From the NCBI RefSeq assembly GCF_024494465.1, contig NZ_JAETXM010000002.1, forward strand, positions 62,001 through 126,000: a stretch of DNA of 64,000 nt. Direction: 5' to 3'. This stretch comes from Bacillus sp. V3B. GTDB taxonomy: Bacteria; Bacillota; Bacilli; Bacillales; Cytobacillaceae. Both the position numbers and the translations under genes were made by a program. The notes below the pieces were generated by a model, which had not been told where the DNA came from, searched no databases, and saw nothing but the letters and a program-made list of their open reading frames with translations. This document shows positions 1-8,804 of this stretch, in pieces. The first letter of the stretch is position 1. Each line of letters begins with the position of its first letter.

Positions 1-60
1 GGGATGAGCAATACAAGAAGAATTAGAATTAGGCAACAGGACAATAAAAAGAGCTTGTAA
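1..60 (+). CDS. Possible C-terminal end of an upstream gene (partial)
   Basis: Frame 1 is open from the window edge to a TAA at 58-60 and encodes a basic tail ending in NKKSL. A methionine at codon 2 has no visible ribosome binding site because the edge cuts it off. This may be the end of a longer gene or a chance short frame. No family can be assigned from so few residues. Confidence 0.3.
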   Translation, partial: GMSNTRRIRIRQQDNKKSL

Positions 61-117
61 ATATATTTTCTCTTTATCATTTATTTCCCCTTCCCTAGTC
101 TAATAGAATATAAATAA

Positions 118-147
118 CCGGCCTTTAACCGAAAGTTTACAGGCCGG
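118..147 (-). terminator. Candidate terminator of the TAXI lipoprotein gene
   Basis: CCGGCCT (118-124) pairs perfectly with AGGCCGG (141-147) across a 16-nt loop. Read on the minus strand the stem is followed by TTATTTATATT, which is U-rich but not a clean run. It lies about 80 bp past the TAA at 229. It may be bidirectional. Confidence 0.45.
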
Positions 148-228
148 CCATCTATAATTTTTAGCAGTATTGCTATAGACAACAAGTAGATCGCGATAAA
201 ACGAGAAGAATAGGTTACTATTTCAGAT

Positions 229-1233
229 TTATTCTGCCGTTACCCCTTTTTCATCAAAGTATTTTTGCGCTCCAGGGTGTACCTCAATGCCTACACCATT
301 TAATGCATTTTCTGCTTTGATTAATTTTGCCTTTGCATGTGTTACCTTATCGAGGTTTTCAAAAATTGCCTTTGTAACGTCGTAAACCACATCTTCAGAA
401 AGATCGTCTCTTACAACAAGCATTGCTTGAACAGCAACTGTTGGAACAGCCTCAGCTAATCCGTAAGTTCCTTCTGGTACTTCATCTTGTACATAGTATG
501 GGTATTTTTCGATTAGAGCGTCGATTTTTTCTTGTTCAACTGGCACGATAACAATATCTTCTGTTGCCGCTAAACCTTCCACTGCTCCTGTTGGGGTTCC
601 CGCTGTAACGAATGCAGCATCAATAGTTCCATCCTGAATTCCAGCTGTTGATTCATCAAATGAGAGGTCTTTTTTATCAAGATCATCAAACGTTAAGCCG
701 TACATTTCAAGAATTTGTTCAGCATTTGAATTCGTTCCGGAACCTGGTGCCCCGACCGATACCTTTTTCCCTTTCAAATCTTCAACTGACTTGATTCCTG
801 ATTTTTCAGTTGTTACGATTTGGATTGTCTCTGGGTAAAGAGTTCCAATCGCTTGTACGTTGTCAATTTCCGCACCCTCAAACATGAGTTTTCCTTCTGT
901 TGCATAGGCAGCAATATCTGTTTGTGAAAAGGCAATTTCAGCATTACCATCTTTTAATGTTGTCATGTTTTCTACAGACGCCCCTGACGTTTCAGCGTTT
1001 GTTTCAATTCCGGTTTCCCCTGAAACAATATTGGCAAAAGCCCCACCTAGTGGATAATATGTACCGCCTGTTCCACCAGTCAAGATACTAATGAATTTGG
1101 GCTTATCAGATTCTCCATTACTACTATTCTTATCAGCAGAACCCCCAGTCTCTTCACTAGAACTTCCTCCACAGGCAGCCAAAATCATCGACAGCATCAC
1201 TAATAACACAAAAAAGTAACCTTTTCTCTTCAA
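229..1233 (-). CDS. TAXI family TRAP transporter solute-binding lipoprotein
   Basis: About 334 residues. A lipoprotein signal (basic KRKG, a hydrophobic stretch, then lipobox LAAC) is followed by the Ser/Glu/Gly-rich linker of a membrane-anchored binding protein. The GGTGGTYYPLGG block near the mature N-terminus is characteristic of TAXI receptors, which capture carboxylates such as glutamate or 2-oxoglutarate for TRAP permeases. Start choice: an ATG exists at 1281, but the GGGGG site seven bases before the TTG at 1233 makes TTG the likely start. The longer form would put 16 extra residues before the signal peptide. No TRAP membrane subunit is beside it, so the fused DctQM-like permease must lie elsewhere or be absent. 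Family assignment is firm; the ligand is unknown. Confidence 0.88.
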   Translation of the reverse strand: MKRKGYFFVLLVMLSMILAACGGSSSEETGGSADKNSSNGESDKPKFISILTGGTGGTYYPLGGAFANIVSGETGIETNAETSGASVENMTTLKDGNAEIAFSQTDIAAYATEGKLMFEGAEIDNVQAIGTLYPETIQIVTTEKSGIKSVEDLKGKKVSVGAPGSGTNSNAEQILEMYGLTFDDLDKKDLSFDESTAGIQDGTIDAAFVTAGTPTGAVEGLAATEDIVIVPVEQEKIDALIEKYPYYVQDEVPEGTYGLAEAVPTVAVQAMLVVRDDLSEDVVYDVTKAIFENLDKVTHAKAKLIKAENALNGVGIEVHPGAQKYFDEKGVTAE

Positions 1234-1444
1234 AAAATTTCCCCCTTTTTTTAGAAAATTACCTTTAATTAGCATAATCATAATTTTCTAAAATTAATTT
1301 TACCATATATTCTTATTTTTGGGTCAAGCAATGTAGATATTTTCAAACTTCATCAAATATTTCTCTCTTTTTGCATTATTTCAGCAATCTTTTCAGTTTC
1401 TTCATGCTACAATCAAAGATGATTTTTAAAAGTGAGGTGCTCCC

Positions 1445-2167
1445 ATGAATTTTCCGAGAGGTTCTATTCAAGATATTCCTTTTTATAGTAAAGAACTTGG
1501 AGAAGATATAAATTTACTTATTTATTTACCGGCTTCTTATTCTCCCTTGTATAAATATCATTTGTTAATTGCTCAAGATGGTCTTGATTATTTTCAACTT
1601 GGAAGAATCGGTCGAGTCGCTGATGAATTATTATTTAATCAGGAAATAGATAACTTAATCATCGTTGGTATTCCATATAAAAATGTAGAGGATCGATGGG
1701 AAAAGTATCACCCAAACGGTGAGCAACAAAAAGAATATATTCGTTTTCTTGCTCATGAGCTGATTCCTTATTTAGACCGAGAATATTCAACCTATCAAAT
1801 GGGATTTAGCCGTTCTCTTATCGGGGATTCCCTTGCAGCAACGGTTTCATTCATGGCCGCCATCCAATATCCACACACATTCGGACATGTAATCATGCAG
1901 TCACCCTTTGTAAACAACGATGTATTGAAAGTTGTCGCACAGACAAAGATTTCCGAATTGAATATTTATCATATAATCGGTGTTCATGAGATAGAAGTGA
2001 AAACAACAGAGGGGATTATGAAGGATTTTTTAACACCTAATCGGAAACTATTTAATCTTTTAAAAAAGAAGAATTCTCCCTATTTTTATGAAGAATTCGC
2101 TGGAAATCACACTTGGAAATATTGGCAACCTGATTTAACACGTGCACTAAAACATATATTTAACTAG
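1445..2167 (+). CDS. yjcH: Putative esterase of the YjcH type (alpha/beta hydrolase)
   Basis: 240 residues, the same length as B. subtilis YjcH. The fold resembles the esterase D/enterochelin esterase group. An early YLPASY strand is followed by AQDG, a nucleophile-elbow-like RSLIGDSLAA around residue 126 (Ser in GDS), and a C-terminal GNHTW that supplies the probable catalytic His. A GAGGTG ribosome binding site precedes the ATG. It is the first of three genes (yjcH, yjcG, yjcF) on the same strand, the same trio as in B. subtilis. The substrate is not known; iron-siderophore esters or short acyl esters are family-level guesses only. Confidence 0.85.
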   Translation: MNFPRGSIQDIPFYSKELGEDINLLIYLPASYSPLYKYHLLIAQDGLDYFQLGRIGRVADELLFNQEIDNLIIVGIPYKNVEDRWEKYHPNGEQQKEYIRFLAHELIPYLDREYSTYQMGFSRSLIGDSLAATVSFMAAIQYPHTFGHVIMQSPFVNNDVLKVVAQTKISELNIYHIIGVHEIEVKTTEGIMKDFLTPNRKLFNLLKKKNSPYFYEEFAGNHTWKYWQPDLTRALKHIFN

Positions 2168-2277
2168 AGTACTATTATTTCAGCATGATTTTAATATTTG
2201 TTATAATGGGTATCATATGATTGTATGGCTTTTTCCTTTCACTATGTTAAACAATCTTTCTTATTGGAGGTAAGGTG

Positions 2278-2790
2278 ATGAAATATAGTGTTGTGATTTT
2301 CCCAACAAAATCTTTACAAGACTTTGTCAACTCTTATCGAAAACGATATGATCCATATTACACACACATCCCTCCACATATTACCTTAAAATCAGGGTTT
2401 GAAGCGGACGATGGACATATAAATGAAATCGTTCAAAAACTTCATGATGTTGCTAAAAAGACCAGTCCTTTTGATATTACTGTCACAAAATTCAGCTCTT
2501 TCAAACCCGTTAATAATGTTATTTATTTAAAAATCAATCCAAAAGAAGATTTGGAAAACTTACACAGTGACATTTATGCTCGATTCCCTGACCATGTTCC
2601 TGACTATCTATATGTTCCCCATATTACAATCGGGCAAGCGCTCTCCAATGATGAACATACAGATGTATACGGTTCATTAAATATGCTACAAGTAAATATG
2701 CAAGATACCATTGACCGTTTTCATCTCCTCTACCAGCTTGAAAACGACTCATGGACAGTCTATGAAACATTTCTTTTTGGAAAGGAATAA
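2278..2790 (+). CDS. yjcG: 2H phosphoesterase superfamily protein YjcG
   Basis: 170 residues. Two H-x-T motifs, PPHITLK near residue 35 and PHITIG near 115, define the two-histidine phosphoesterase fold shared with 2'-5' RNA ligases and cyclic phosphodiesterases. A GTG lies one codon upstream, but the GGAGG site is seven bases before the ATG at 2278, which is preferred. The spacing of five bases to yjcF suggests translation from one message. In B. subtilis the gene sits in the same trio and its substrate is unresolved, so I give only the fold-level function: hydrolysis or ligation of 2',3'-cyclic or 2'-5' phosphodiesters. Confidence 0.88.
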   Translation: MKYSVVIFPTKSLQDFVNSYRKRYDPYYTHIPPHITLKSGFEADDGHINEIVQKLHDVAKKTSPFDITVTKFSSFKPVNNVIYLKINPKEDLENLHSDIYARFPDHVPDYLYVPHITIGQALSNDEHTDVYGSLNMLQVNMQDTIDRFHLLYQLENDSWTVYETFLFGKE

Positions 2791-2795
2791 TAAGA

Positions 2796-3233
2796 ATGAA
2801 TGTAAAATCAATTGATGTACAAATTGTCAGCAATAACCAACAACTAAAGACTGCTTATGCCGTACGAAAACAAGTTTTTGTCGATGAACAACACGTTCCA
2901 GTCGAAGAAGAAATCGATCAACTCGAATCTGAAGCTACTCATTTTATTTTGTACTCTGATCAAGAACCCGCTGGAGCTGGACGCTTTCGTTTTGTTGATG
3001 GATATGGAAAAGTAGAGCGTATATGTGTATTAAAAAAGTTTCGTAAGAGCGGTGTAGGTAAAGCATTGATGAATAAAATTGAATCCTACGCAAAAAAACA
3101 AGAAATCCATAAATTGAAGCTAAATGCACAAACACAAGCAATCCCATTTTATAGCAAATTAGGTTATAAGATAGTATCAGAGGAATTTCTCGATGCGGGT
3201 ATCCCTCATAAAACAATGTTGAAAACCATTTAA
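2796..3233 (+). CDS. yjcF: GNAT family N-acetyltransferase YjcF
   Basis: 145 residues. The acetyl-CoA binding signature is visible as RKSGVGKAL near residues 83-91, preceded by the beta-strand VERICVL. The N-terminal part (VFVDEQHVP) and C-terminal IPHKTM match the ElaA-like subgroup. It starts five bases after yjcG with AAAGGAA as the ribosome binding site, and a strong terminator follows directly, so it ends the yjcHGF unit. The acceptor molecule is unknown. Confidence 0.88.
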   Translation: MNVKSIDVQIVSNNQQLKTAYAVRKQVFVDEQHVPVEEEIDQLESEATHFILYSDQEPAGAGRFRFVDGYGKVERICVLKKFRKSGVGKALMNKIESYAKKQEIHKLKLNAQTQAIPFYSKLGYKIVSEEFLDAGIPHKTMLKTI

Positions 3234-3240
3234 ATAAGAA

Positions 3241-3272
3241 AAAACTCCTAAGACAAAACTTAGGAGTTTTTT
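3241..3272 (+). terminator. Rho-independent terminator after yjcF
   Basis: A perfect 12-bp stem, AAAACTCCTAAG (3241-3252) with CTTAGGAGTTTT (3259-3270), has a six-base loop and then TTTTTTGTC. It starts within 10 bases of the yjcF stop codon. Confidence 0.92.
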
Positions 3273-3401
3273 GTCGTTTATGATAAAGTCTTCCAACATC
3301 ACAAACTCAAAATTTATTACCAATCCTTTTGTACACCGATAATTTTTGTTATGATTAAGTTTGTCTTATTTTAAAGCTTTGATAAAGGATGAGAAATAAC
3401 A

Positions 3402-5687
3402 ATGAAAATAGCCATAAAAGAGAATCAATTAATCTATCTAGATCAAATCACTCGATCATCCTATCAACAACTGTATGCTGAAGGAAAAAAGGGACTCTTA
3501 CAATGCCCGGTATGTTCGGACAAAGTTCGACTTATTTTGGGGATTGAAAAGGCGCCTTACTTTCAACATACCACGATTAAAAGCCCAGCCTGTCAAGATC
3601 CAAAGGGCATGATGGAATCGGCTATTACCATAGAAAATGATACGGAAATAAATGGGTTTCGTCTCCCTCAGTCAAGGACCATTACAACAACAAAAGAACA
3701 TAGCAAACGTTTTAAATCAGCTCAAATGATCAGCCAACTCCCTCCATTTCATACAAAAGAAAAGACCCTATCTTCCATCCATTCTCCATATATCCAAGCT
3801 CTTCAGGATGCCCATATTTATTTAGATGCCAATCAAGTTGAAGCAGTTGTCCATCCAAATGGGGCACTACTGGTTCTCTCAGGAGCTGGAAGTGGAAAAA
3901 CAAGAGTCTTGACAGCAAGAACGGCTTTTCTTCTCTCTGAAAAAGAAGTTCAAGCAAATCGAATCATGCTCGTTACTTTTACAGCAAAAGCAGCAGCAGA
4001 AATGAAAGAAAGAATACTAAACTATCCGAATATCATGCGGAATCAGATTAACCGACTGGTCACAGGTACATTTCATAGTCTTTTTTATCGTATTCTAGCA
4101 CATCATGTTCCGCGAAAATGGAATAGTAATCTACTATTAAATAAAGAATGGCAACGCCGACAAATCTTAAAAGAAGCTGGTAAGGAGCGTGAACTTGATG
4201 ATAAAGAGTTTGCATATGATTCTGCTCTACAACAAATTGGATTCTGGAAAAATTCATTAGTCACTCCTGATCAAGTAAAACCAAGTACAAGCTGGGAAGA
4301 AAAAGTAGTCTTCTTATATCAACAATACGAACAGTATAAAGAAAAACACGAGCTTTTTGATTTTGATGATATGCTAACAGGCTGTTATGAATTATTTCAG
4401 CAAGAACCTGAATTGCTTGAACGTTATCAAAATCGATTTGATTATTTTCTCATTGATGAGTTTCAAGATGTGAATAAAGTGCAGTACGAACTCATTAAAT
4501 TGCTATCAGCAAAAAAGAAAAATGTCTGTGTTGTTGGGGATGATGACCAATCCATCTATGCGTTTCGTGGTAGTGATCCACAGTATATACGGGTTTTTGA
4601 GAAAGATTTTCCACAGGCAGATGTTGTTATATTAAATGAAAATTATCGATCCTCCCACTCTATTGTCGAAACAGCGAATAAAATAATTGTGGCAAACAAA
4701 CAACGACGTCCTAAAAACATGCATGCACAGTTTGTGAATGATCATAAACCTATATTATTTTTTCCGGATGAAGAAGAAGAAGAAGCGACAATGATTATTA
4801 CCGACATTAGTGAAAAAATAACGGCAGGTGCAAATCCAGAAGATTTCGCGATTTTATTCCGTACAAATACGGCAAGCCGGGCTGTTTTTGAAAGGCTCAC
4901 AAATTCGAATCTACCGTTTACAATTGAACAAGACATAGAATCATTTTATGAACGGTTTATCGTTAGAAGTATGCTTTCCTTTTTAAAACTAACAATAAAT
5001 GAAGAAGACCAAAAGGCAATTGCAGGCATTCTCCCTGCCCTGTTCCTTAAACAAAGTATACTCAACGATATGAAAGCAGACAGTATTTTAAAGGATTGTA
5101 CCCTACTTGAATGTCTTAGTCACATAAAGACGAACTTTTCCTTTCAAGAACGAAAACTAAAGAAAGTCGTCCCTGTTATTCGATCACTTTCACCCCTAAC
5201 TCCACTGCAAGCGATCGAAAAGGTTGAGAAAGAGTTAGGTTTTCAAGAATTCCTGAAAAAACGTGGGAATGAAGGAAATCAGTGGGATAAAGGTTCTGAT
5301 GATATTCGCGATCTGAAGGTGGCAGCAAAACACTTCACTTCGATTCGTGATTTTCTTGATCATACGGATCACATGGCAGCGATGAATAAGGAAATAAAAT
5401 TACAAAGCAAACAGAGAAAAGACGCGATTACATTAAGTACCATTCATCGAGCAAAAGGATTAGAATATAAGATTGTCTATATTATTGGTACAGTCGATGG
5501 CAGTATTCCTCATGATTATGCGCTCGAATCCCTACGTACAGGCGATAGTGAGCCCCTTGAAGAAGAAAGACGTTTGTTATATGTAGCCATCACAAGAGCC
5601 CAAGAAGAATTATATCTATCGGTTCCCCAAAACAGTCGTGGAAAAAAAGCAAATTCGTCCCGTTTCTTGACAACAATCCGTTATTAA
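3402..5687 (+). CDS. yjcD: UvrD/Rep-family DNA helicase YjcD with an N-terminal Cys-rich module
   Basis: 761 residues. Superfamily 1A helicase motifs are clear: Walker A SGAGSGKT near residue 160, a VTFTAKAA motif Ia, Walker B LIDEFQD near 352, GDDDQSIYAFRG (motif III), and C-terminal TIHRAKGLEY and VAITRAQEELY (motifs V and VI). It should unwind DNA 3' to 5' with ATP. The first 65 residues lie outside the helicase and hold CPVC (Cys35, Cys38), Phe54, His56 and Cys64, with the same spacing as the zinc-finger-like start of CoiA in this window. The gene is monocistronic and converges on spoVIF. Ribosome binding site AAAGGATGAG. It matches B. subtilis YjcD in position and length; the biological role is unknown. 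Confidence 0.9.
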   Translation: MKIAIKENQLIYLDQITRSSYQQLYAEGKKGLLQCPVCSDKVRLILGIEKAPYFQHTTIKSPACQDPKGMMESAITIENDTEINGFRLPQSRTITTTKEHSKRFKSAQMISQLPPFHTKEKTLSSIHSPYIQALQDAHIYLDANQVEAVVHPNGALLVLSGAGSGKTRVLTARTAFLLSEKEVQANRIMLVTFTAKAAAEMKERILNYPNIMRNQINRLVTGTFHSLFYRILAHHVPRKWNSNLLLNKEWQRRQILKEAGKERELDDKEFAYDSALQQIGFWKNSLVTPDQVKPSTSWEEKVVFLYQQYEQYKEKHELFDFDDMLTGCYELFQQEPELLERYQNRFDYFLIDEFQDVNKVQYELIKLLSAKKKNVCVVGDDDQSIYAFRGSDPQYIRVFEKDFPQADVVILNENYRSSHSIVETANKIIVANKQRRPKNMHAQFVNDHKPILFFPDEEEEEATMIITDISEKITAGANPEDFAILFRTNTASRAVFERLTNSNLPFTIEQDIESFYERFIVRSMLSFLKLTINEEDQKAIAGILPALFLKQSILNDMKADSILKDCTLLECLSHIKTNFSFQERKLKKVVPVIRSLSPLTPLQAIEKVEKELGFQEFLKKRGNEGNQWDKGSDDIRDLKVAAKHFTSIRDFLDHTDHMAAMNKEIKLQSKQRKDAITLSTIHRAKGLEYKIVYIIGTVDGSIPHDYALESLRTGDSEPLEEERRLLYVAITRAQEELYLSVPQNSRGKKANSSRFLTTIRY

Positions 5688-5690
5688 AAA

Positions 5691-5808
5691 GGGCTGTTCC
5701 AAAAGCAAAGGTGTCAGACACGACAATACACTATCTAGTATCAATAGATTGAACATGATGCTAGATGAATGCAATTTTGCGGATGTCAGACACCTTATGT
5801 GACAGCCC
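5691..5808. repeat. Long imperfect hairpin element between yjcD and spoVIF
   Basis: The ends are GGGCTGT (5691-5697) and ACAGCCC, and inward from these GGTGTCAGACAC faces GTGTCTGACAYC, so almost the whole 118 bp can fold on itself. The centre has further complementary blocks (CTAGTATCA against TGATGCTAG). It sits four bases after the yjcD stop and before the convergent spoVIF stop. It may be a mobile mini-element that now acts as a two-way terminator. Confidence 0.7.
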
Positions 5809-5833
5809 CCTTTCTGTTGAAGCAACCCTATCT

Positions 5834-6088
5834 TTATTTCTTATTAATCATATTTGAAATTGTGTTAATATCAAGTTGTTTACCATCTTTTACAATAGAT
5901 TCGACAATTTTATCTTCTGTTTCCTTTGCAACAGGTTTATTGGCAATTTGCGAAACACGTCTCACTACATGACGAACAGTATTTTCATCTTTAAAATCCG
6001 CATTTTGTAATGAGTTCGCTAATTCCAAAATATCTTGCATATTAACACCTGTTTTCTTCTCAACATTTTTAAAGAAATGATTATCCAT
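5834..6088 (-). CDS. spoVIF: Stage VI sporulation protein F
   Basis: 84 residues, small and charged. The sequence (FKNVEKKTGV, then DENTVRHVVRRVSQIANKPV, ending NTISNMINKK) matches the SpoVIF/YjcC family, and its location next to yjcD is the same as in B. subtilis. SpoVIF helps GerR-dependent coat gene expression and coat assembly in the mother cell during late sporulation. GGGGAGG precedes the ATG by 11 bases. Upstream is a stretch of about 390 bp with a repeat; downstream is the shared hairpin with yjcD. Confidence 0.9.
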   Translation of the reverse strand: MDNHFFKNVEKKTGVNMQDILELANSLQNADFKDENTVRHVVRRVSQIANKPVAKETEDKIVESIVKDGKQLDINTISNMINKK

Positions 6089-6121
6089 ACCTAGTAATAC
6101 CTCCCCTTAATTCCTTTTCCC

Positions 6122-6370
6122 CACCTAAATGGGCAGTAAAACCCCTACCTAAAAACTTGGAGATAATCAAGGAAGGATTGTTGGGGATTAACTGCCCGTA
6201 AAGGTCCGATAAACGCGATAAGGTCTTTTCTTTCGGCTTTAGCCCTTAGAAAAGCCAATCAGGCCTTGCTTGACTAACCATCAGTGGCAAACTAAATACA
6301 CGACGTCCTGTTGCAGCGTCTGCACTAGCACTTCCTATACGTCAAAAAACACTACTGATGGAAGTTTTCT
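6122..6370. repeat. Family B intergenic repeat, copy 1
   Basis: Contains GGGCAGTAAAACCCCTACCT (6131-6150), ACTGCCCGTAAAGGTCCGAT (6191-6210) and a final hairpin made of CCATCAGTGG (near 6280) and CACTACTGATGG (near 6350). The same blocks occur in reverse orientation at 15218-15352. I see no open frame of note between spoVIF and the YjcZ-type gene apart from this element. Confidence 0.7.
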
Positions 6371-6427
6371 TTATATACTATGAGGAGCCAGAAATTTAGT
6401 GTCATAATCAAATTAATTTTCTCATTA

Positions 6428-6455
6428 TAAAAAGTCGCTCAAAATTCGAGCGACT
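6428..6455 (-). terminator. Terminator of the yjcZ-like gene
   Basis: AGTCGCTC (6433-6440) pairs with GAGCGACT (6448-6455). On the minus strand the stem is followed by TTTTTATAATG. It lies 25 bases past the TAA of the small glycine-rich peptide gene. Confidence 0.88.
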
Positions 6456-6480
6456 CTTCGTTCCTTCTATCACGTATTAA

Positions 6481-6609
6481 TTAATAGAAGCTAGCACCAA
6501 CGACAATTAATAAAATAAACAACACAACGATCAAAACAAATGTGTTGCCACCATAGCCACCGTAGCCAGCACCACCGTAACCATAGCCACCGCCAAATCC
6601 GCAGTACAT
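6481..6609 (-). CDS. YjcZ-family tiny transmembrane sporulation peptide
   Basis: 42 residues. After MYC the first half is built of Gly-Tyr repeats ([18 protein letters not shown]). The second half is a single hydrophobic helix, [20 protein letters not shown]. This two-part pattern is the tiny-TM YjcZ/SscA family, expressed in sporulating cells and usually found in several copies per genome. A strong GAGGTGAAGG site stands before the ATG and a terminator follows, so it is a real single-gene unit among spore genes. B. subtilis has yjcZ in the same general region, but the family is paralogous and I do not assign the symbol. Confidence 0.85.
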   Translation of the reverse strand: MYCGFGGGYGYGGAGYGGYGGNTFVLIVVLFILLIVVGASFY

Positions 6610-6721
6610 GCACCTTCACCTCACTTATATATTGAGTCATTTATAATATATGTACCAGCAAAGGAGTATGTGAAGGCAGGCTATACTTATTTCATTATTG
6701 AGAGGCTACAGGCAACTGTTG

Positions 6722-7078
6722 TTATCCTTTTGGTTTAAAAACAAGGGCACCAACAAAGCCAAAGACGATAGCTGCTGAAATCCCTGCACTGGTTACTTCA
6801 AACATTCCCGTCAACACCCCAATGATTCCATGTTGTTCCGCTTCCTGCAAAGCACCATGAACAAGGGAATTTCCAAAACTTAAGATCGGTACCGTTGCCC
6901 CTGCACCAGCAAAATCCATAAATGGCTCATACAAACCAAAACCATCTAAAACAGCTCCAATGACAACGAATAGACTTAATGTATGAGCAGGAGTTAACTT
7001 TGCTATGTCAAATAATAGTTGACCAACTACACAAATGAGGCCTCCTACAACAAATGCCCAAAAAAACATTGGCAACAT
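6722..7078 (-). CDS. spoVAE: Stage V sporulation protein AE (SpoVAEb type)
   Basis: 118 residues with three or four membrane segments ([53 protein letters not shown]). The motif [19 protein letters not shown] is the SpoVAE hallmark. It is homologous to SpoVAC over the GAG(S/A)xxPIxxFGNx block in the same cluster. Part of the channel that moves dipicolinic acid and calcium into the forespore and out on germination. Third gene of spoVAC-spoVAD-spoVAE, 81 bp after spoVAD. GGGGG precedes the ATG by six bases. Confidence 0.92.
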   Translation of the reverse strand: MLPMFFWAFVVGGLICVVGQLLFDIAKLTPAHTLSLFVVIGAVLDGFGLYEPFMDFAGAGATVPILSFGNSLVHGALQEAEQHGIIGVLTGMFEVTSAGISAAIVFGFVGALVFKPKG

Positions 7079-7159
7079 CGTAATCCCCCTTTCTTTGAAT
7101 CGTTTTACATAAACAATATGTTTGATTCCTATCTAAAGCCGTACTTTCCTATGCGTATT

Positions 7160-8170
7160 CTAAATTTCAATCGAAACCGCATGCGCGATACAAGGAATAC
7201 TGTCATTTTGTTGAAAACTGAGCGGTGATAACAACGCCCCAGTTGCAACGAGAAGGATCCGTTTATAAGCACCTTGCTTCATTTGATTTAATAGATGTCC
7301 ATATAAAACAACGGCTGAACATCCCGCACCACTTCCACCTGCTTGGACAGGCTGGTCCTCTTTATAAATCATAAGTCCACAATCAAGAAACCGTTCAGGA
7401 TTTATTTCTAACCCACTATTTTTCAATAATTCGAGTGCCGTTTCACGGCCAATTTTTGCTAAATCTCCTGTCACAATTAAATCATAATAAGAAGGACCTA
7501 TTTGTCGGTCTTTAAAATGAGCTGTAATTGTGTCAGCCGCTGCTGGTGCCATAGCCCCCCCCATATTAAATGGATCGGTTAACCCCATATCAACTACCTT
7601 CCCAATTGTTGCCGAGGTTGTAAAAGGTAAATTGTGTTGATTCTTATTTTCCGTTACAAGTGCAACCCCTCCACCTGTTACGGTCCATTGAGCAGTTGGT
7701 GGTTTTTGTCCTCCATATTCAGTAGGGTAACGAAATTGTTTTTCTGTCGCTGCATTATGACTCGATGCCCCTGTTAATACATTCTTTGCTCCCTGATAGT
7801 TAACCATAAAAGAAGCGAGGGCAAGACCTTCCATTGAAGTGGAGCAAGCACCAAAAATACCAAAGTATGGGATCCCAGCAGTTCGTGCTGCAAAACTCGA
7901 AGGCGTAACCTGATTGATCAAATCACCTGCTATTAAAAATTGAACATCCTCTTTTTCGATATTTCCTTTTTGCATCGCTGTTTGAATCGCTTCCTCTAGC
8001 AGGATACGTTGTGCCTTTTCATATGAATCTTGCCTCATCCATAAATCATCATGTAGAATATCAAAATCTTTAGCTAACTTCCCATTCGCCTCAAATGGCC
8101 CTCCAGAAACACCGGTTGCTGTAATCACAGGATGCTGTTCAAATACCCATGTCTGTTTCCCGACCAACAT
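7160..8170 (-). CDS. spoVAD: Stage V sporulation protein AD
   Basis: 336 residues, close to the usual 338. It has a thiolase-like fold (FGACSTSMEGLALASFMV, SAPS-like GASSHNAATEKQFRYP, and a C-terminal GSGAGCSAVVLYG) and binds dipicolinic acid on the outer face of the inner spore membrane. A GTG at 8185 would add five residues, but GGGGG followed by TCATCTA places translation at the ATG at 8170. That ATG overlaps the spoVAC stop as TAATG, which implies coupled translation. It is the middle gene of the three-gene cluster. Confidence 0.93.
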   Translation of the reverse strand: MLVGKQTWVFEQHPVITATGVSGGPFEANGKLAKDFDILHDDLWMRQDSYEKAQRILLEEAIQTAMQKGNIEKEDVQFLIAGDLINQVTPSSFAARTAGIPYFGIFGACSTSMEGLALASFMVNYQGAKNVLTGASSHNAATEKQFRYPTEYGGQKPPTAQWTVTGGGVALVTENKNQHNLPFTTSATIGKVVDMGLTDPFNMGGAMAPAAADTITAHFKDRQIGPSYYDLIVTGDLAKIGRETALELLKNSGLEINPERFLDCGLMIYKEDQPVQAGGSGAGCSAVVLYGHLLNQMKQGAYKRILLVATGALLSPLSFQQNDSIPCIAHAVSIEI

Positions 8171-8646
8171 TAGATGACCCCCCACATTCCAAGAAGCGTT
8201 TTGATTAAGGCTACAACAAACGCCGAGAAGACTCCAAATAGGATAACCGAACCAGCAAGCTTGAACATGTTACCGCCAACCCCAAGAACAAATCCTTCTG
8301 TACGATGTTCAATTGCCGCAGAAATCACCGCATTCCCAAATCCAGTAATTGGGATAGCACTCCCAGCTCCCCCAAATTGTCCAATCCGATCATAGACACC
8401 GAAACCAGTTAACAGCATAGAAATAAAGATAAGCGTTGCAACTGTCGGATTACTCGCAGTTTGTTCTGTAAAATTAAAAAAATAAATATAAAAATAACTA
8501 ATTGCTTGTCCAAGCATACAAATAAATCCACCAACTAAGAATGCTCTTAAACAATTTTGCATAACAGGGCGTTTTGTTTCATGCTTTTGCTGGAGTTGTT
8601 CATATTTCTGTTGCTCCGGAGTCTTTTTTTGCTTCTGATTGCTCAT
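8170..8646 (-). CDS. spoVAC: Stage V sporulation protein AC
   Basis: 158 residues. A charged Gln/Lys-rich N-terminus (QKQKKTPEQQKYEQLQQ) precedes at least four membrane segments and the GAGSAIPITGFGNAVISAAIEH block. SpoVAC forms the mechanosensitive part of the spore DPA channel. AGGAGA lies before the ATG. First gene of the spoVAC-D-E unit. The full B. subtilis operon has spoVAA, AB and AF as well; here the cluster contains only C, D and E, the composition of the second spoVA cluster seen in many Bacillaceae. Confidence 0.93.
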   Translation of the reverse strand: MSNQKQKKTPEQQKYEQLQQKHETKRPVMQNCLRAFLVGGFICMLGQAISYFYIYFFNFTEQTASNPTVATLIFISMLLTGFGVYDRIGQFGGAGSAIPITGFGNAVISAAIEHRTEGFVLGVGGNMFKLAGSVILFGVFSAFVVALIKTLLGMWGVI

Positions 8647-8804
8647 GGTGATTCTCCTTTCTTACGTTCATTCCTTTCTTATGTAAATAATTACTTATTA
8701 CGCTATTATTATTTTCTTCCTAATAGGCCAATTTATGAATTTTTCCCTCACACTAAATTTTTCCAACTAAAAAGAATAGTAGATGGAAGGATTCAAATTT
8801 TACA

